Shown here piece by piece: positions 1 through 9,851 of a stretch of 49,428 nucleotides of DNA (positions are counted from its first letter, which is position 1; every line of letters starts with the position of its first letter). The position numbers and the translations under genes are program-made. The notes beneath the pieces were generated by a model, which saw only the letters and a program-made list of their open reading frames with translations, had not been told where the DNA came from and searched no databases. This DNA comes from Prevotella sp. (GTDB taxonomy: Bacteria > Bacteroidota > Bacteroidia > Bacteroidales > Bacteroidaceae): the NCBI GenBank assembly GCA_017449495.1, contig JAFTFO010000011.1:1-49428 (forward strand), given 5' to 3'.

Positions 1-21
1 ATTCCCCTATCGACTACCTGA

Positions 22-57
22 AGAGAGTTAGGAATAGTTCCTGACTCTCTTTCTTTT
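22..57 (+). terminator. Rho-independent terminator of an upstream gene outside the window
   Basis: A 13-bp stem with one mismatch (AGAGAGTTAGGAA at 22-34, TTCCTGACTCTCT at 38-50) and a 3-nt loop is followed by a T-rich run at 51-57. It points rightward and should end transcription from a gene before the window. Bases 1-21 may hold the last codons of that gene, since a TGA lies at 19-21 in frame 1, but this cannot be decided from so little sequence. Confidence 0.75.
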
Positions 58-100
58 ATGTCCTTTGTATCGTGCTGATAGGGAGCCATTTAGCAAATTC

Positions 101-200
101 AGTGAATTTGGTCACCAAATTCAGTGAAATTGGTCGGCAAATTCACTGAATTTGCAAAGCAATTACAGTGAATTTGTAAAATAAACACGGTGAATTAATG
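101..200. repeat. Array 1 of 22-bp-period dyad repeats
   Basis: The core AGTGAATTTG or a close variant starts at 101, 123, 145, 167 and 189, exactly 22 bp apart. Each junction is a small dyad: a 5-nt arm (AATTC), three bases (AGT or ACT), then the complementary arm (GAATT). The last unit is the most degenerate and ends just before the promoter of the HU-family gene. The same period and layout recur at 14118-14205 and 35779-35847 with other sequences. The spacing of about two helical turns suggests stacked binding sites, but the role is unknown. Confidence 0.8.
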
Positions 201-210
201 GAGAAAAAGC

Positions 211-242
211 TTGGCGGTATCAAAATAAATGCTTATCTTTGC
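211..242 (+). promoter_or_regulatory. Vegetative promoter of the HU-family gene
   Basis: The -7 box TATCTTTGC lies at 234-242 and a TTGG element at 211-214, 19 nt upstream. The predicted transcription start near 248 places the ATG at 258 as the real start and excludes the longer reading frame from 198. Confidence 0.75.
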
Positions 243-257
243 ACCAAAAAAGAGACT

Positions 258-671
258 ATGGCTATCAAGTACAGACTGATCCAGAACAGGATCAAGGGCA
301 GCAAGAACTACAACAAGTACTATGCCCACACGGTGAAGAAGGGAACGATTTCGCTGGAAGAGATCGAGAAGATGATCGAAGAGAACTGCACGGCAAAGGC
401 CTCAGACGTGAGGCTCGTGCTGCGCGAACTCTTCGACACAGTGAAGTACTACATGCAGAACGGCTACGTGGTAGACCTCAAGGAGATGGGTAAGTTTTCC
501 ATCTCCGTGAAGAGCATCTGCGTGGACGACCCGAAGGAGTTCCGTCGCGACCGTCATATCACCGGCTTCAAGTGCAACTACACCCCCGAGGGCAAGCGCT
601 ACAACTCCGACGCAAACCTTCGCGGACGCATCCACCGCGGCTTCCTCGACGGCTGCGAGGCCGAGGAATAG
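258..671 (+). CDS. HU-family (HU-HIG type) DNA-binding protein
   Basis: A 137-aa protein starting MAIKYRLIQNRIKGSKNYNK, typical of the Bacteroidota branch of HU-like nucleoid proteins. The order is N-terminal strands, helices around residues 30-70 (EEIEKMIEEN, VRLVLRELFD), a G-rich strand (LKEMGKFSIS) and a basic tail (FRRDRH, RGRIHRGF) suited to DNA contact. The start at 258 was chosen because a vegetative promoter sits at 234-242, inside the longer open frame that begins at 198. The gene is monocistronic and convergent with ettA, with one base between the stop codons and no terminator there. The array of 22-bp repeats ends just upstream and might be an operator. Family assignment is firm; the physiological role is inferred. 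Confidence 0.85.
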   Translation: MAIKYRLIQNRIKGSKNYNKYYAHTVKKGTISLEEIEKMIEENCTAKASDVRLVLRELFDTVKYYMQNGYVVDLKEMGKFSISVKSICVDDPKEFRRDRHITGFKCNYTPEGKRYNSDANLRGRIHRGFLDGCEAEE

Positions 672-672
672 C

Positions 673-2403
<1,731 letters not shown>

Positions 2404-2445
2404 ATCTATAGATATTATATATAATGTGTAAGCATATTGAAAAAA

Positions 2446-2865
2446 GAAAGCACTGCCCCTGTAAGCCGGGTTCTGTACCGTTTGCACGGCGCCTGTCATT
2501 TATCTAATCCACGAGTCACCCCGTGGCTTAAGCGTTCTACCCTCCGCCGCATGAGCCCCGGCCCTGTTGCATTGCTGCTCAGACCTTCGTCACCTCGGGC
2601 GGGCAACCCTCTCTCGGACGGTTTACATGAACTTGCAGCCCCCAGTGGACACAGCCCAATGATCACCCATTGGCTGGTGGTCTCTTACACCACCTTCTCA
2701 CCCTTACCCCACAAACTGACCGTAAACAGCTGTGAGGCGGTTGTTTTCTTCTGCCCTTACCTACTGTCACCAATAGCTTCTACTTTCGGAAGTGGGGCGC
2801 CCTGTGCTGCCCGGACTTTCCTCTCGTGCCTGGCGGCACCAGCGACAGACCGTGGCAGTGCTTTC
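2446..2865 (-). ncRNA. rnpB: RNase P RNA, bacterial class A
   Basis: On the minus strand the 5' core GAGGAAAGTCCGGGC (complement of about 2812-2826) and the 3' core ACAGAACCCGGCTTA (complement of about 2461-2475) form the conserved P4 region. The ends pair as P1: GAAAGCACTGCC at the 5' end with GGCAGTGCTTTC at the 3' end (2854-2865 and 2446-2457). The length of about 420 nt is normal for class A. The RNA processes the 5' ends of tRNA precursors together with RnpA. It has its own promoter at 2870-2878 and lies directly upstream of ettA on the same strand. The open frames across this interval on either strand are artefacts. Confidence 0.95.
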
Positions 2866-2869
2866 GGTT

Positions 2870-2878
2870 GCAAAGGTA
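2870..2878 (-). promoter_or_regulatory. Promoter -7 box of rnpB
   Basis: Minus-strand TACCTTTGC (TAnnTTTGC consensus) ends about 5 nt before the P1 helix of the RNase P RNA, which fits transcription starting at the mature 5' end. Confidence 0.75.
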
Positions 2879-3049
2879 AGCATTTTAGTTGAGATACGAA
2901 AGCACAAGAATGGGATAATTCAAATATAGCAACCAAAAATAATGTTTTTCCTTAATTTTGTCAGTTATTTAAGATTTGAAGTGTTAATCGCAAAAGGCCG
3001 TTAAGCTTTTTGTCGGAATTGTTAAATTGGGACAAATATTCACGACAAA

Positions 3050-3083
3050 TTGTCACTATCCCAAAAAATGCACCTATATTTGC
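3050..3083 (+). promoter_or_regulatory. Vegetative promoter of the htrA-like gene
   Basis: The -7 box TATATTTGC lies at 3075-3083 with a TTG at 3050-3052. The leader to the chosen ATG at 3147 is about 55 nt and contains short ACATTAAAACATTAAAC-type repeats but no clear structure. Confidence 0.65.
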
Positions 3084-3146
3084 ACCCGAAAACGTGTTGT
3101 GACAAACATCAGACATCGAACATTAAACATTAAAACATTAAACAAA

Positions 3147-4643
3147 ATGACTGAGAATATGAAAAAGATCGTAAATGTGGCAACGCCCGCCATCTGTGTC
3201 GTTGCCTTGGTACTCTCGGTAGCAGCCATCAACAAGACCAATGCTGCCAATCCCTCATCCCCCACCCCCGTCGTTGCATCGGCTCCCGCAGGCCAACCCG
3301 TCGACCTGACCTATGCCGCCGAGAAGTCACTGCCGTCGGTGGTGTATATCAAGAACACACAGAACTCAAAGGTACAGACCGTTGAGTACAGCGATCCGTT
3401 TGAGGATTTCTTCTCCGATCCCTTCGGTGGTTTCTTCGGTCGCGGCCAAGGTAACAACGGTCGTCGCCAGCGCCAGGTGCAGACACCGAAGCGCACGGCT
3501 GCCGGTAGTGGCGTCATCATCTCAGCCGACGGCTATATCGTGACCAACAACCACGTCGTCGACGGTGCAGACGAACTGACTGTGACACTGAATGACAACA
3601 AGGAGTACTCTGCCCGCATCATCGGTGCCGACGCCACGACAGACCTGGCCCTCATCAAGATCGACGGCAAGAACCTCCCCGCCATCCAGATTGCCAACTC
3701 CGACGATGTGAAGGTCGGTGAGTGGGTGCTGGCTGTCGGCAACCCCTTAGGACTGAACAACACCGTGACCGCCGGTATCGTCTCGGCCAAGGCCCGTTCG
3801 ATGGGTTCCGGCGTCTCTTCCATGATCCAGACCGACGCAGCCATCAACCAGGGTAACTCGGGCGGTGCTCTCGTCAATACCAACGGTGCCCTGATCGGCA
3901 TCAACGCCATGATCTACTCTCAGACAGGCTCAAATATCGGCTACGGCTTCGCCATCCCCACCACAATTATGAATAAGGTGGTGGCCGACATCAAGCAGTA
4001 CGGCAACGTGCAGCGCGCCATGATCGGCATCAAAGGCTCCGACGTGAACGTGTATGTCGACTCTGAGAAAGAGAAGGGTAACGAGGTCGACCTTGGCACG
4101 ATGGAAGGTATCTACATCGCTGAAGTCGTGGAAGACGGTGCTGCCGCTGACGGCGGCCTGAAGAAGGACGATGTGATCACTCACATTGACGGACAGAAGG
4201 TAACGAAGTTCGGTGAGTTGCAGAACATCATTGCACAGAAGCGGCCTGGCGATAAGGTCACCGTGACCTATCTGCGTAACAAGTCGAAGAAGACCGCTAC
4301 GCTGACGCTGAAGAACGAGCAGGGCAACACGAAGGTGGTGAAGAATGCCGACCTCGACGTGCTTGGCGGTAATTTCCGTGCCATCACCGACGGCCAGAAA
4401 GAGCAGCTGAACATCGGCTACGGTCTGGAAGTGATGAAGGTGAGCGGTGGTAAGCTGAAGGATGCCGGTGTACCGAAGGGCTTCATCATCCAGCGTGTCA
4501 ACGACCAGAGCATCAAGTCGATTGAGGATCTGCAGAACGTCGTGAAGGAAGCTTCGACAAGCAAGGAACCCGTGCTCTACATCCAGGGCATCTATCCTAC
4601 AGGCAAGAAGGGCTACTTCGCCGTACCGCTCGAAAATGATTAA
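3147..4643 (+). CDS. Periplasmic serine protease/chaperone of the DegP/HtrA family
   Basis: A 498-aa protein. An N-terminal membrane or signal segment (about residues 5-28) is followed by a Gly/Arg/Gln-rich loop (GRGQGNNGRRQRQ) and a trypsin-like domain. The catalytic triad is visible: His136 in TNNHVVDG, Asp166 in TTDLALIK and Ser238 in GNSGGAL. Two PDZ domains follow (about 275-370 and 400-498), as in DegP. The family degrades or refolds damaged envelope proteins. The start at 3147 (MTENMKKIV) or at 3159 (MKKIVNV) is possible; the frame opening at 3027 is excluded because the promoter lies at 3075. The gene is monocistronic with a strong terminator downstream. Confidence 0.92.
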   Translation: MTENMKKIVNVATPAICVVALVLSVAAINKTNAANPSSPTPVVASAPAGQPVDLTYAAEKSLPSVVYIKNTQNSKVQTVEYSDPFEDFFSDPFGGFFGRGQGNNGRRQRQVQTPKRTAAGSGVIISADGYIVTNNHVVDGADELTVTLNDNKEYSARIIGADATTDLALIKIDGKNLPAIQIANSDDVKVGEWVLAVGNPLGLNNTVTAGIVSAKARSMGSGVSSMIQTDAAINQGNSGGALVNTNGALIGINAMIYSQTGSNIGYGFAIPTTIMNKVVADIKQYGNVQRAMIGIKGSDVNVYVDSEKEKGNEVDLGTMEGIYIAEVVEDGAAADGGLKKDDVITHIDGQKVTKFGELQNIIAQKRPGDKVTVTYLRNKSKKTATLTLKNEQGNTKVVKNADLDVLGGNFRAITDGQKEQLNIGYGLEVMKVSGGKLKDAGVPKGFIIQRVNDQSIKSIEDLQNVVKEASTSKEPVLYIQGIYPTGKKGYFAVPLEND

Positions 4644-4655
4644 AGATTTTATCTG

Positions 4656-4728
4656 ACACAGATGGCACTGATTTCTTAGGCCACTAACGGTCTTTCAAAG
4701 AAAATCAGTGCCATTTGTGTATTTTTTT
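4656..4728 (+). terminator. Strong terminator after the htrA-like gene
   Basis: A stem of about 20 bp (4656-4675 with 4700-4720, core ATGGCACTGATTTC) is followed by a T run at 4722-4728 and a second T run at 4733-4740. It isolates the protease gene from the sigma factor gene. Confidence 0.88.
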
Positions 4729-4741
4729 AGTCTTTTTTTTG

Positions 4742-4770
4742 GTTGTTTCATGAAAATGCCATAACTTTGC
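4742..4770 (+). promoter_or_regulatory. Vegetative promoter of rpoD
   Basis: TAACTTTGC lies at 4762-4770 with a GTTG-like -33 element at 4742-4745. It places the start codon at 4794 and makes the primary sigma gene a likely target of its own product. Confidence 0.7.
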
Positions 4771-4793
4771 AATTTACTACAAATACTCAACCG

Positions 4794-5654
4794 ATGAGAC
4801 AACTGAAAATCATAAAATCGATTACTAACCGCGAGAGTGCCTCGCTGGAGAAATATCTGCAGGAAATCGGCAAGGAGGAGATGATCTCCGCCGAAGAGGA
4901 AGCAGAACTCGCTCAGCGCATCCGCAAAGGGGACCAGAAAGCCCTCGAACGGCTGACCAGGGCCAACCTGCGATTCGTTGTCTCAGTAGCCAAGCAGTAT
5001 CAGAACCAGGGCATGAGCCTGCCCGACCTTATCAACGAAGGTAATCTGGGACTGCTAAAAGCGGCAGAACGGTTCGACGAGACCCGCGGTTTCAAGTTCA
5101 TCTCCTACGCCGTGTGGTGGATTCGGCAGAGTATCCTACAGGCCATCTCGGAACAGAGCCGTATCGTCAGACTGCCCCTGAACCAAGTGGGATCGTACAA
5201 CAAGATCAACCGCGAGATCAGTAAGTTTGAGCAGTTGAACGAGCGCCGTCCGTCGCTGGATGAGATTGCAGAGAACGTCGACCTGCCAACAGAGAAGATC
5301 GACGAGGCTATGAGCATCAGCGGACACCACGTCTCGGTAGATGCGCCGTTTGCAGAAGGTGAAGACAACAGCCTGCTCGACGTGATGGTGAATGAAGACA
5401 TCCCGTCGACAGACAAGGATCTCGTCATGGAGTCTTTGAAGTCTGAGATACAGCATGCCCTGACAATCCTCTCCGAGAGGGAGCGGAAAGTTATAGAGGA
5501 CTCCTATGGCATCAATGGTCAGGAACTCACGCTCGAGGAGATCGGTGCAAAATACGGCCTTTCGCGAGAGCGTGTCCGCCAGATTAAAGAGAAGGCGATC
5601 CGCAAGCTGCGCACCTGTACAAAGAATAAAATATTAAAGACATATTTAGGATAA
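4794..5654 (+). CDS. rpoD: Primary sigma factor (RpoD/SigA) of RNA polymerase
   Basis: A 286-aa sigma-70 factor of the short Bacteroidota type, without the long N-terminal region 1.1 and non-conserved insert of E. coli RpoD. Region 1.2 ([10 protein letters not shown]) is followed by region 2 ([33 protein letters not shown]), region 3, and a C-terminal helix-turn-helix ([20 protein letters not shown]). It recognises the TTTG/TAnnTTTGC promoters seen throughout this window. The start [15 protein letters not shown] is the family start and follows the promoter at 4762. The stop codon overlaps the next ATG by one base, so the exported protein downstream is probably translationally coupled. Confidence 0.95.
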   Translation: MRQLKIIKSITNRESASLEKYLQEIGKEEMISAEEEAELAQRIRKGDQKALERLTRANLRFVVSVAKQYQNQGMSLPDLINEGNLGLLKAAERFDETRGFKFISYAVWWIRQSILQAISEQSRIVRLPLNQVGSYNKINREISKFEQLNERRPSLDEIAENVDLPTEKIDEAMSISGHHVSVDAPFAEGEDNSLLDVMVNEDIPSTDKDLVMESLKSEIQHALTILSERERKVIEDSYGINGQELTLEEIGAKYGLSRERVRQIKEKAIRKLRTCTKNKILKTYLG

Positions 5655-6103
5655 TGAAACCCATCAGACACTTAGCAATTGGAACAGCCCTAACGGCGCT
5701 GCTCACGTTGACATATTCGTCCACACAGGCAAAGAATGTCGTTGAGAAGAAAGCATACATGTTCGGATTCTCAGCCTCATTCAACGACTCAATCATTTAC
5801 TTCACGAACATCCAGGAGGTAGACAGTGTATGGTTCACGCAAAAGAAAGGCATGCTCGCCGGGCGTAGAGAGTATTCGGGCCAGTTGCGTGACTATTGCA
5901 AGGACAAGCTTAACCAGCCACAGCGTACCTGTATCGTCATCGGCGATAAGCAGTTGAAGAAAGTAGAGAAGAAATATGAGAAGATGAAGAAGATGTACAG
6001 TCAAAGTAAGAAAACGACCTATGACGTACGATTCATCCCAGACGAAGAGTTCAAGTTTTCAGCCGTCAATATGAGTGAAGGCGGAGAAGGAACAAATAAA
6101 TAA
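5654..6103 (+). CDS. Small exported protein of unknown function, coupled to rpoD
   Basis: A 149-aa protein with a signal peptide ([20 protein letters not shown], predicted cleavage after TQA). The mature part is lysine-rich (KKVEKKYEKMKKMY around residues 97-115) and I recognise no family motif. Its ATG overlaps the rpoD stop codon (TAATG), so it is probably co-translated with the primary sigma factor, although an exported protein has no obvious link to transcription. It ends in a hairpin that also serves the convergent aminotransferase gene. Confidence 0.75.
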   Translation: MKPIRHLAIGTALTALLTLTYSSTQAKNVVEKKAYMFGFSASFNDSIIYFTNIQEVDSVWFTQKKGMLAGRREYSGQLRDYCKDKLNQPQRTCIVIGDKQLKKVEKKYEKMKKMYSQSKKTTYDVRFIPDEEFKFSAVNMSEGGEGTNK

Positions 6104-6122
6104 TCCTCGGTTACCGAGGATT
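6102..6122. terminator. Bidirectional terminator containing a stop codon in its loop
   Basis: A 9-bp perfect stem (AATCCTCGG with CCGAGGATT) has the 3-nt loop TTA at 6111-6113. The loop is the complement of the TAA stop of the aminotransferase, and the stem starts at the TAA of the upstream plus-strand gene. It serves both convergent transcripts. Confidence 0.7.
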
Positions 6123-7424
6123 ATTTATTTCAAAGAGTCTCATGCGATCCTCAAGGAGTGCATACTGATGATCCTCGATAAAGGAGGTGCAGACACGCAG
6201 TCCCTCTTGTTCTGAGCCACAGGTAATCAGACAGATTGCCGACACACCATAATACATCAGCTCATGAGCCAACTCACCAGATGTCATTCCCGGATAGCCA
6301 ATGGTGAAATAGAAACCGTCGGCGATAGGCTCGTCAAGGTCTTTATCGTACACCACGTAGAAGTTATGACGGCAGAAGATGTCCTTCAACTTCTTGGCCC
6401 GTTCACCATAGACAGAAATCTCCTTCCGGAAGTCATAGCGCCCCTCATAGGCAGCGGTCAGCATGGCAGCCAACGCATACTGGGCACTGTGGCTCGTCCC
6501 GGAACTCAGCGCATAGAGCATACGGGTGGAGAATACAGGGCCAAACGGCAGTCCTTCATAACGATTGGCTAAATCGTCGAAATGACGATGGAACAGCGCA
6601 TCGGAAATGCAAGTGACACCGATACGCTCACCAGCATAGCTGAAGGCCTTAGAACCGCTGATCAACAACATGTAATTGTCAGTATAACGGGCTACTGTAG
6701 CCTGGTATGGCGGCTGGAACGGCGTAGAGAGATCCTTGCGGAAGTCCATGGCGAAGTAAGCCAGGTCTTCCATCACGATGGCATCGTACTTCGTGGCCAG
6801 TTCACCAATCACCTTCAGCTCCTCCTCTCGCAGGCAGATCCACGAGGGGTTGTTGGGATTGGAGTAGACGATGGCACAGATATTCCCCTGAGAGAGATAG
6901 CCCTCAAGTTTGGCGCCGAGTTTATCACCACGATAGTCATACACGTCGAAGGTCTCGTACTTCACACCCATCACCTGCAATTGCATCTTCTGCACAGGGA
7001 AGCCTGGGTCGATAAAAAGGACGGTGTCCTTACGGTGATCACACTGTGAACAGGTGAGGAACGAGGCAAACGTTCCCTGCATGGAGCCGCTGACGGGCAC
7101 ACACCCCTCGGGCTTGATATCAATGCCAATAAAGGCCTTGACGAATTGTGAGGCAGCCTGTTTCAACACTGGAGCGCCCTGAATGTCGGGATAGGAATGG
7201 GCGATGCCGTCTTCGAGGGCCTTGATCTGGGCGTCGACACCTACCTGAGCAGCCGGGAGTCCCGGTATGCCCATCTCCATCTTGATGAACTCAACGCCTG
7301 AGGCAGCCTCTGACTTTGCTGCCACCTGTTTCACCTCACGGATCGTAGCCTCGGCAAAGTCCTTGATGCCAAGTTCTGCCACAAGGCCGTCGACAATCTC
7401 TTTCTTAATCGGAGTCTCTGTCAT
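6111..7424 (-). CDS. PLP-dependent class I/II aminotransferase linked to iorAB
   Basis: A 437-aa fold-type I aminotransferase. The Schiff-base lysine is in SGSKAFSYAGERIG (about residues 258-271), with an upstream NPNNPSW segment and a YPDIQGAP substrate motif. The gene overlaps iorB by 4 nt (ATGA), and iorA precedes iorB on the same strand, so the three form one operon. Known logic: IorAB interconverts aryl pyruvates and arylacetyl-CoA with ferredoxin, and an aminotransferase makes or consumes the amino acid. The enzyme therefore probably acts on aromatic or branched 2-oxoacids. The exact substrate cannot be read from the sequence. Confidence 0.85.
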   Translation of the reverse strand: MTETPIKKEIVDGLVAELGIKDFAEATIREVKQVAAKSEAASGVEFIKMEMGIPGLPAAQVGVDAQIKALEDGIAHSYPDIQGAPVLKQAASQFVKAFIGIDIKPEGCVPVSGSMQGTFASFLTCSQCDHRKDTVLFIDPGFPVQKMQLQVMGVKYETFDVYDYRGDKLGAKLEGYLSQGNICAIVYSNPNNPSWICLREEELKVIGELATKYDAIVMEDLAYFAMDFRKDLSTPFQPPYQATVARYTDNYMLLISGSKAFSYAGERIGVTCISDALFHRHFDDLANRYEGLPFGPVFSTRMLYALSSGTSHSAQYALAAMLTAAYEGRYDFRKEISVYGERAKKLKDIFCRHNFYVVYDKDLDEPIADGFYFTIGYPGMTSGELAHELMYYGVSAICLITCGSEQEGLRVCTSFIEDHQYALLEDRMRLFEINNPR

Positions 7425-7993
7425 TTCTGTGCCTCCCTTCCAATAGCCAATGCCTTGATATTCGCCTCAACTATGGCCTCACCCTTTCGACCGAATACGC
7501 GACGGATGGCATCCTCGAGCTTATCGTACTCTATGCCGAGAGCCTTCTGTGCTGCTCCCAGCAGGATGACGTTCGCACTGCGGGGCACACCGTTATCCTT
7601 AGCAGCCTGCTCAATATCAAGCACTATCACATTCTTGATCTGATGGAGGTCTTGCTTGATCTTCTCAATATCAGGATAGTTAGGGATGTTGACGAACGGT
7701 GTACTCGACGTGATGATCCATCCATCTTTTGCGAGGAACGGCAGATAGCGCAGGGCCTCCATAGGCTCCATCGAGATAATGACATCGGCACCACCAAGGG
7801 GAATCAGGTCACTGGCGATAGGATTGCTGGAGATGCGCAGGTTCGACTGCACATCACCGCCTCGCTGACTCATGCCGTGTACTTCGGCCTGCTTGATATA
7901 GAGGTTCTCCTTCATGGCAGCCTCGCCAATGATGGTGGCAATAGAGAGGATACCCTGTCCTCCTACACCGCAAAGAATAATATCTGTTTTCAT
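7421..7993 (-). CDS. iorB: Indolepyruvate:ferredoxin oxidoreductase beta subunit
   Basis: A 190-aa protein with the 2-oxoacid:ferredoxin oxidoreductase gamma-type fold. The N-terminal glycine motif is CGVGGQGILS and the signature AEVHGMSQRGGDVQSNLRIS spans about residues 37-56. It partners IorA in oxidative decarboxylation of aryl pyruvates, or in the reverse reductive synthesis. Its last 4 nt overlap the aminotransferase start. It is separated from iorA by 114 bp containing inverted repeats based on TTAAGTAGTTAAG. Confidence 0.92.
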   Translation of the reverse strand: MKTDIILCGVGGQGILSIATIIGEAAMKENLYIKQAEVHGMSQRGGDVQSNLRISSNPIASDLIPLGGADVIISMEPMEALRYLPFLAKDGWIITSSTPFVNIPNYPDIEKIKQDLHQIKNVIVLDIEQAAKDNGVPRSANVILLGAAQKALGIEYDKLEDAIRRVFGRKGEAIVEANIKALAIGREAQK

Positions 7994-8015
7994 AACTTCA
8001 ATGTAGTTATGTAGT

Positions 8016-8104
8016 CAGAAATTAAGTAGTTAAGCCTAATGACTGGCCGCAGAATTTCACCATGTAATGGCTTAACTTCTTTAACTACTTAACTTCTTAA
8101 CTAC
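8016..8104. repeat. Inverted and direct short repeats in the iorA-iorB gap
   Basis: AAGTAGTTAAGCC in the left part of the gap is complemented by GGCTTAACT and CTACTT in the right part, and CTTAACT/TAACTACTT motifs repeat there. The minus-strand transcript can form a hairpin between iorA and iorB. There is no T run, so it is more likely a processing or stability element than a terminator. Confidence 0.5.
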
Positions 8105-8107
8105 TTG

Positions 8108-9706
8108 TTACTTGTTCTTTTTCTGTTTCAAATGTCTCTGCAATGTCTGCATACACTCACGGCGTGGGATGATAACGCTCACACCATGATAGTTGATCTC
8201 CTCACGGATGGCTTGCGTGATCTCCGGCATATTCTTTGGAATGGGGTTCACCACCTTCAGGTGGTCCTCTGAGAGGCCAAGTCCCTTGCAGATAGCCTCG
8301 AACTTATTCGTACCAGCCGAGTCCTGTCCGCCTGTCATCGCCGTCGTCAGGTTGTCGGAGATGATCACCGTGATATCGGCATTCTCATTGATGGCATCAA
8401 GCAGACCCGTCATACCAGAGTGGGTAAACGTTGAGTCGCCGATGATGGCGAGGGCTGGCCACTGGCCTGCGTCGGCAGCACCCTTGGCCATGGTGATAGA
8501 AGCACCCATATCGACACATGAGTGAATGGCCTTATAGGGAGGCAAGAAACCTAAGGTGTAACAGCCGATATCACCAAACACACGGGCATTGGGATACTCA
8601 CGCAGTACCTCATTGAGTGCCGTATAGACATCACGGTGACCGCATCCCTGGCAGAGTGCCGGTGGACGAGGCGTCACATCTTCACAAGGCGCATAGCTCT
8701 CACCATTCTCAATGCCCAAGGCCTTCTTCAGAAGGTCTGGGTTGAGTTCACCTGTACGAGGCAGCTCACCAGTGAGGCGTCCCTTGATAACAGCATTGCC
8801 CGGCATGACACCACGCACCTGATCCTCGACGAAAGGCTGGCCCTCCTCGGCTATCAGCACATACTCACAGTCGTCTGTCATCTGACGGATCAGCTTCTTG
8901 GGTATCGGATACTGCGAGATCTTCAACACGGGATAAGGACATCCGTCGGGATAGCACTCCATCAGATAGTTAAAGGCGATACCACTGGCAATAATACCTA
9001 ACTTGTGGTCAGTGCCATCGATATACTGGTTATATTTGCTATCGACAGCCATCTGCTCCAACAGAGGCTGCTGGGCAGTAACGATATTGTTTCGCTTACG
9101 GGCGAAAGCAGGCAGGAGCACCCAGTTACTGGCCGGTGCATCGTAGTTCAACTCGTTCTGCTGACGTGGCTCATCAGCAATCTCAACGACAGCACGGCTG
9201 TGAGCCATACGGGTGGTGACACGCATCAGGATGGGGAGTTTCAGCTGCTCCGACAGGTCGAAGGCCTCCTGCATCATATCATAGGCCTCTTGTTGTGAAC
9301 TGGGCTCCAAGGTTGGGATCATGGCGAACTTGCCATAGAAACGGCTGTCCTGCTCGTCCTGAGAGGAGTGCATCGAGGGGTCGTCGGCCACCAGCACCAC
9401 CAGACCACCGTTCGTACCAGTCATTCCAGAGTTAACGAAAGGATCGGCACAGACATTCAGTCCCACATGTTTCATACACACCAGCGCCCGTTTGCCCATA
9501 TACGACATACCGAGTGCTGCCTCCATAGCCGTCTTTTCGTTGGTAGACCAGCGGCGATGGATGTTTCTCTCCTTAGCAATGGGCGACTCTTGGATATACT
9601 CCGTAATCTCCGTAGAGGGAGTACCGGGATAGGCATACACGCCACTCAGGCCAGCATCGATGGCACCCTGGGCTATCGCCTCATCGCCTAACAATAGTTT
9701 TTTCAT
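8108..9706 (-). CDS. iorA: Indolepyruvate:ferredoxin oxidoreductase alpha subunit without the C-terminal ferredoxin domain
   Basis: A 532-aa thiamine-diphosphate enzyme. The N-terminal pyrimidine-binding region carries YPGTPSTEITEYIQ, the middle contains ALCQGCGHRDVY, and the TPP/Mg motif is GDSTFTHSGMTGLLDAINEN. It decarboxylates aryl pyruvates to arylacetyl-CoA with ferredoxin. The protein ends at RRECMQTLQRHLKQKKNK, where long homologues continue into a domain with two [4Fe-4S] CxxCxxCxxxC motifs, so electrons must leave through a separate ferredoxin. Its promoter lies at 9743-9751. It is first in the operon with iorB and the aminotransferase. Confidence 0.92.
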   Translation of the reverse strand: MKKLLLGDEAIAQGAIDAGLSGVYAYPGTPSTEITEYIQESPIAKERNIHRRWSTNEKTAMEAALGMSYMGKRALVCMKHVGLNVCADPFVNSGMTGTNGGLVVLVADDPSMHSSQDEQDSRFYGKFAMIPTLEPSSQQEAYDMMQEAFDLSEQLKLPILMRVTTRMAHSRAVVEIADEPRQQNELNYDAPASNWVLLPAFARKRNNIVTAQQPLLEQMAVDSKYNQYIDGTDHKLGIIASGIAFNYLMECYPDGCPYPVLKISQYPIPKKLIRQMTDDCEYVLIAEEGQPFVEDQVRGVMPGNAVIKGRLTGELPRTGELNPDLLKKALGIENGESYAPCEDVTPRPPALCQGCGHRDVYTALNEVLREYPNARVFGDIGCYTLGFLPPYKAIHSCVDMGASITMAKGAADAGQWPALAIIGDSTFTHSGMTGLLDAINENADITVIISDNLTTAMTGGQDSAGTNKFEAICKGLGLSEDHLKVVNPIPKNMPEITQAIREEINYHGVSVIIPRRECMQTLQRHLKQKKNK

Positions 9707-9742
9707 TGAATATTACTTTTTGATGATTTTCTCTTTAATTGC

Positions 9743-9751
9743 GCAAAGGTA
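9743..9751 (-). promoter_or_regulatory. Promoter -7 box of the iorA operon
   Basis: Minus-strand TACCTTTGC, 36 nt upstream of the iorA ATG, fits the TAnnTTTGC consensus. Confidence 0.65.
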
Positions 9752-9773
9752 CGACTTTTCTGCCGAATAAACA

Positions 9774-9811
9774 AAAAAATGCGGCTCTATTTGCATAAAG
9801 CCGCATTTTTA
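9774..9811. terminator. Terminator after the FadL-like gene
   Basis: A stem of about 12 bp, AAAAATGCGGCT (ending 9786) with AGCCGCATTTTTA (9799-9811), has T runs on both strands. On the minus strand it follows the outer-membrane protein gene, and it lies just upstream of the iorA promoter. Confidence 0.82.
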
Positions 9812-9851
9812 TTCGTTCCTTATTCATGATTCAATTCCCATGCTTCACTTC

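Noticed and set aside
101-200. CRISPR array for the 22-bp repeats
   Set aside because: Units are contiguous, degenerate and without spacers, and there is no cas gene in the window.
2437-2892. Plus-strand protein gene of 151 codons
   Set aside because: The interval is the RNase P RNA gene on the other strand; the frame is a by-product of its GC-rich structure.
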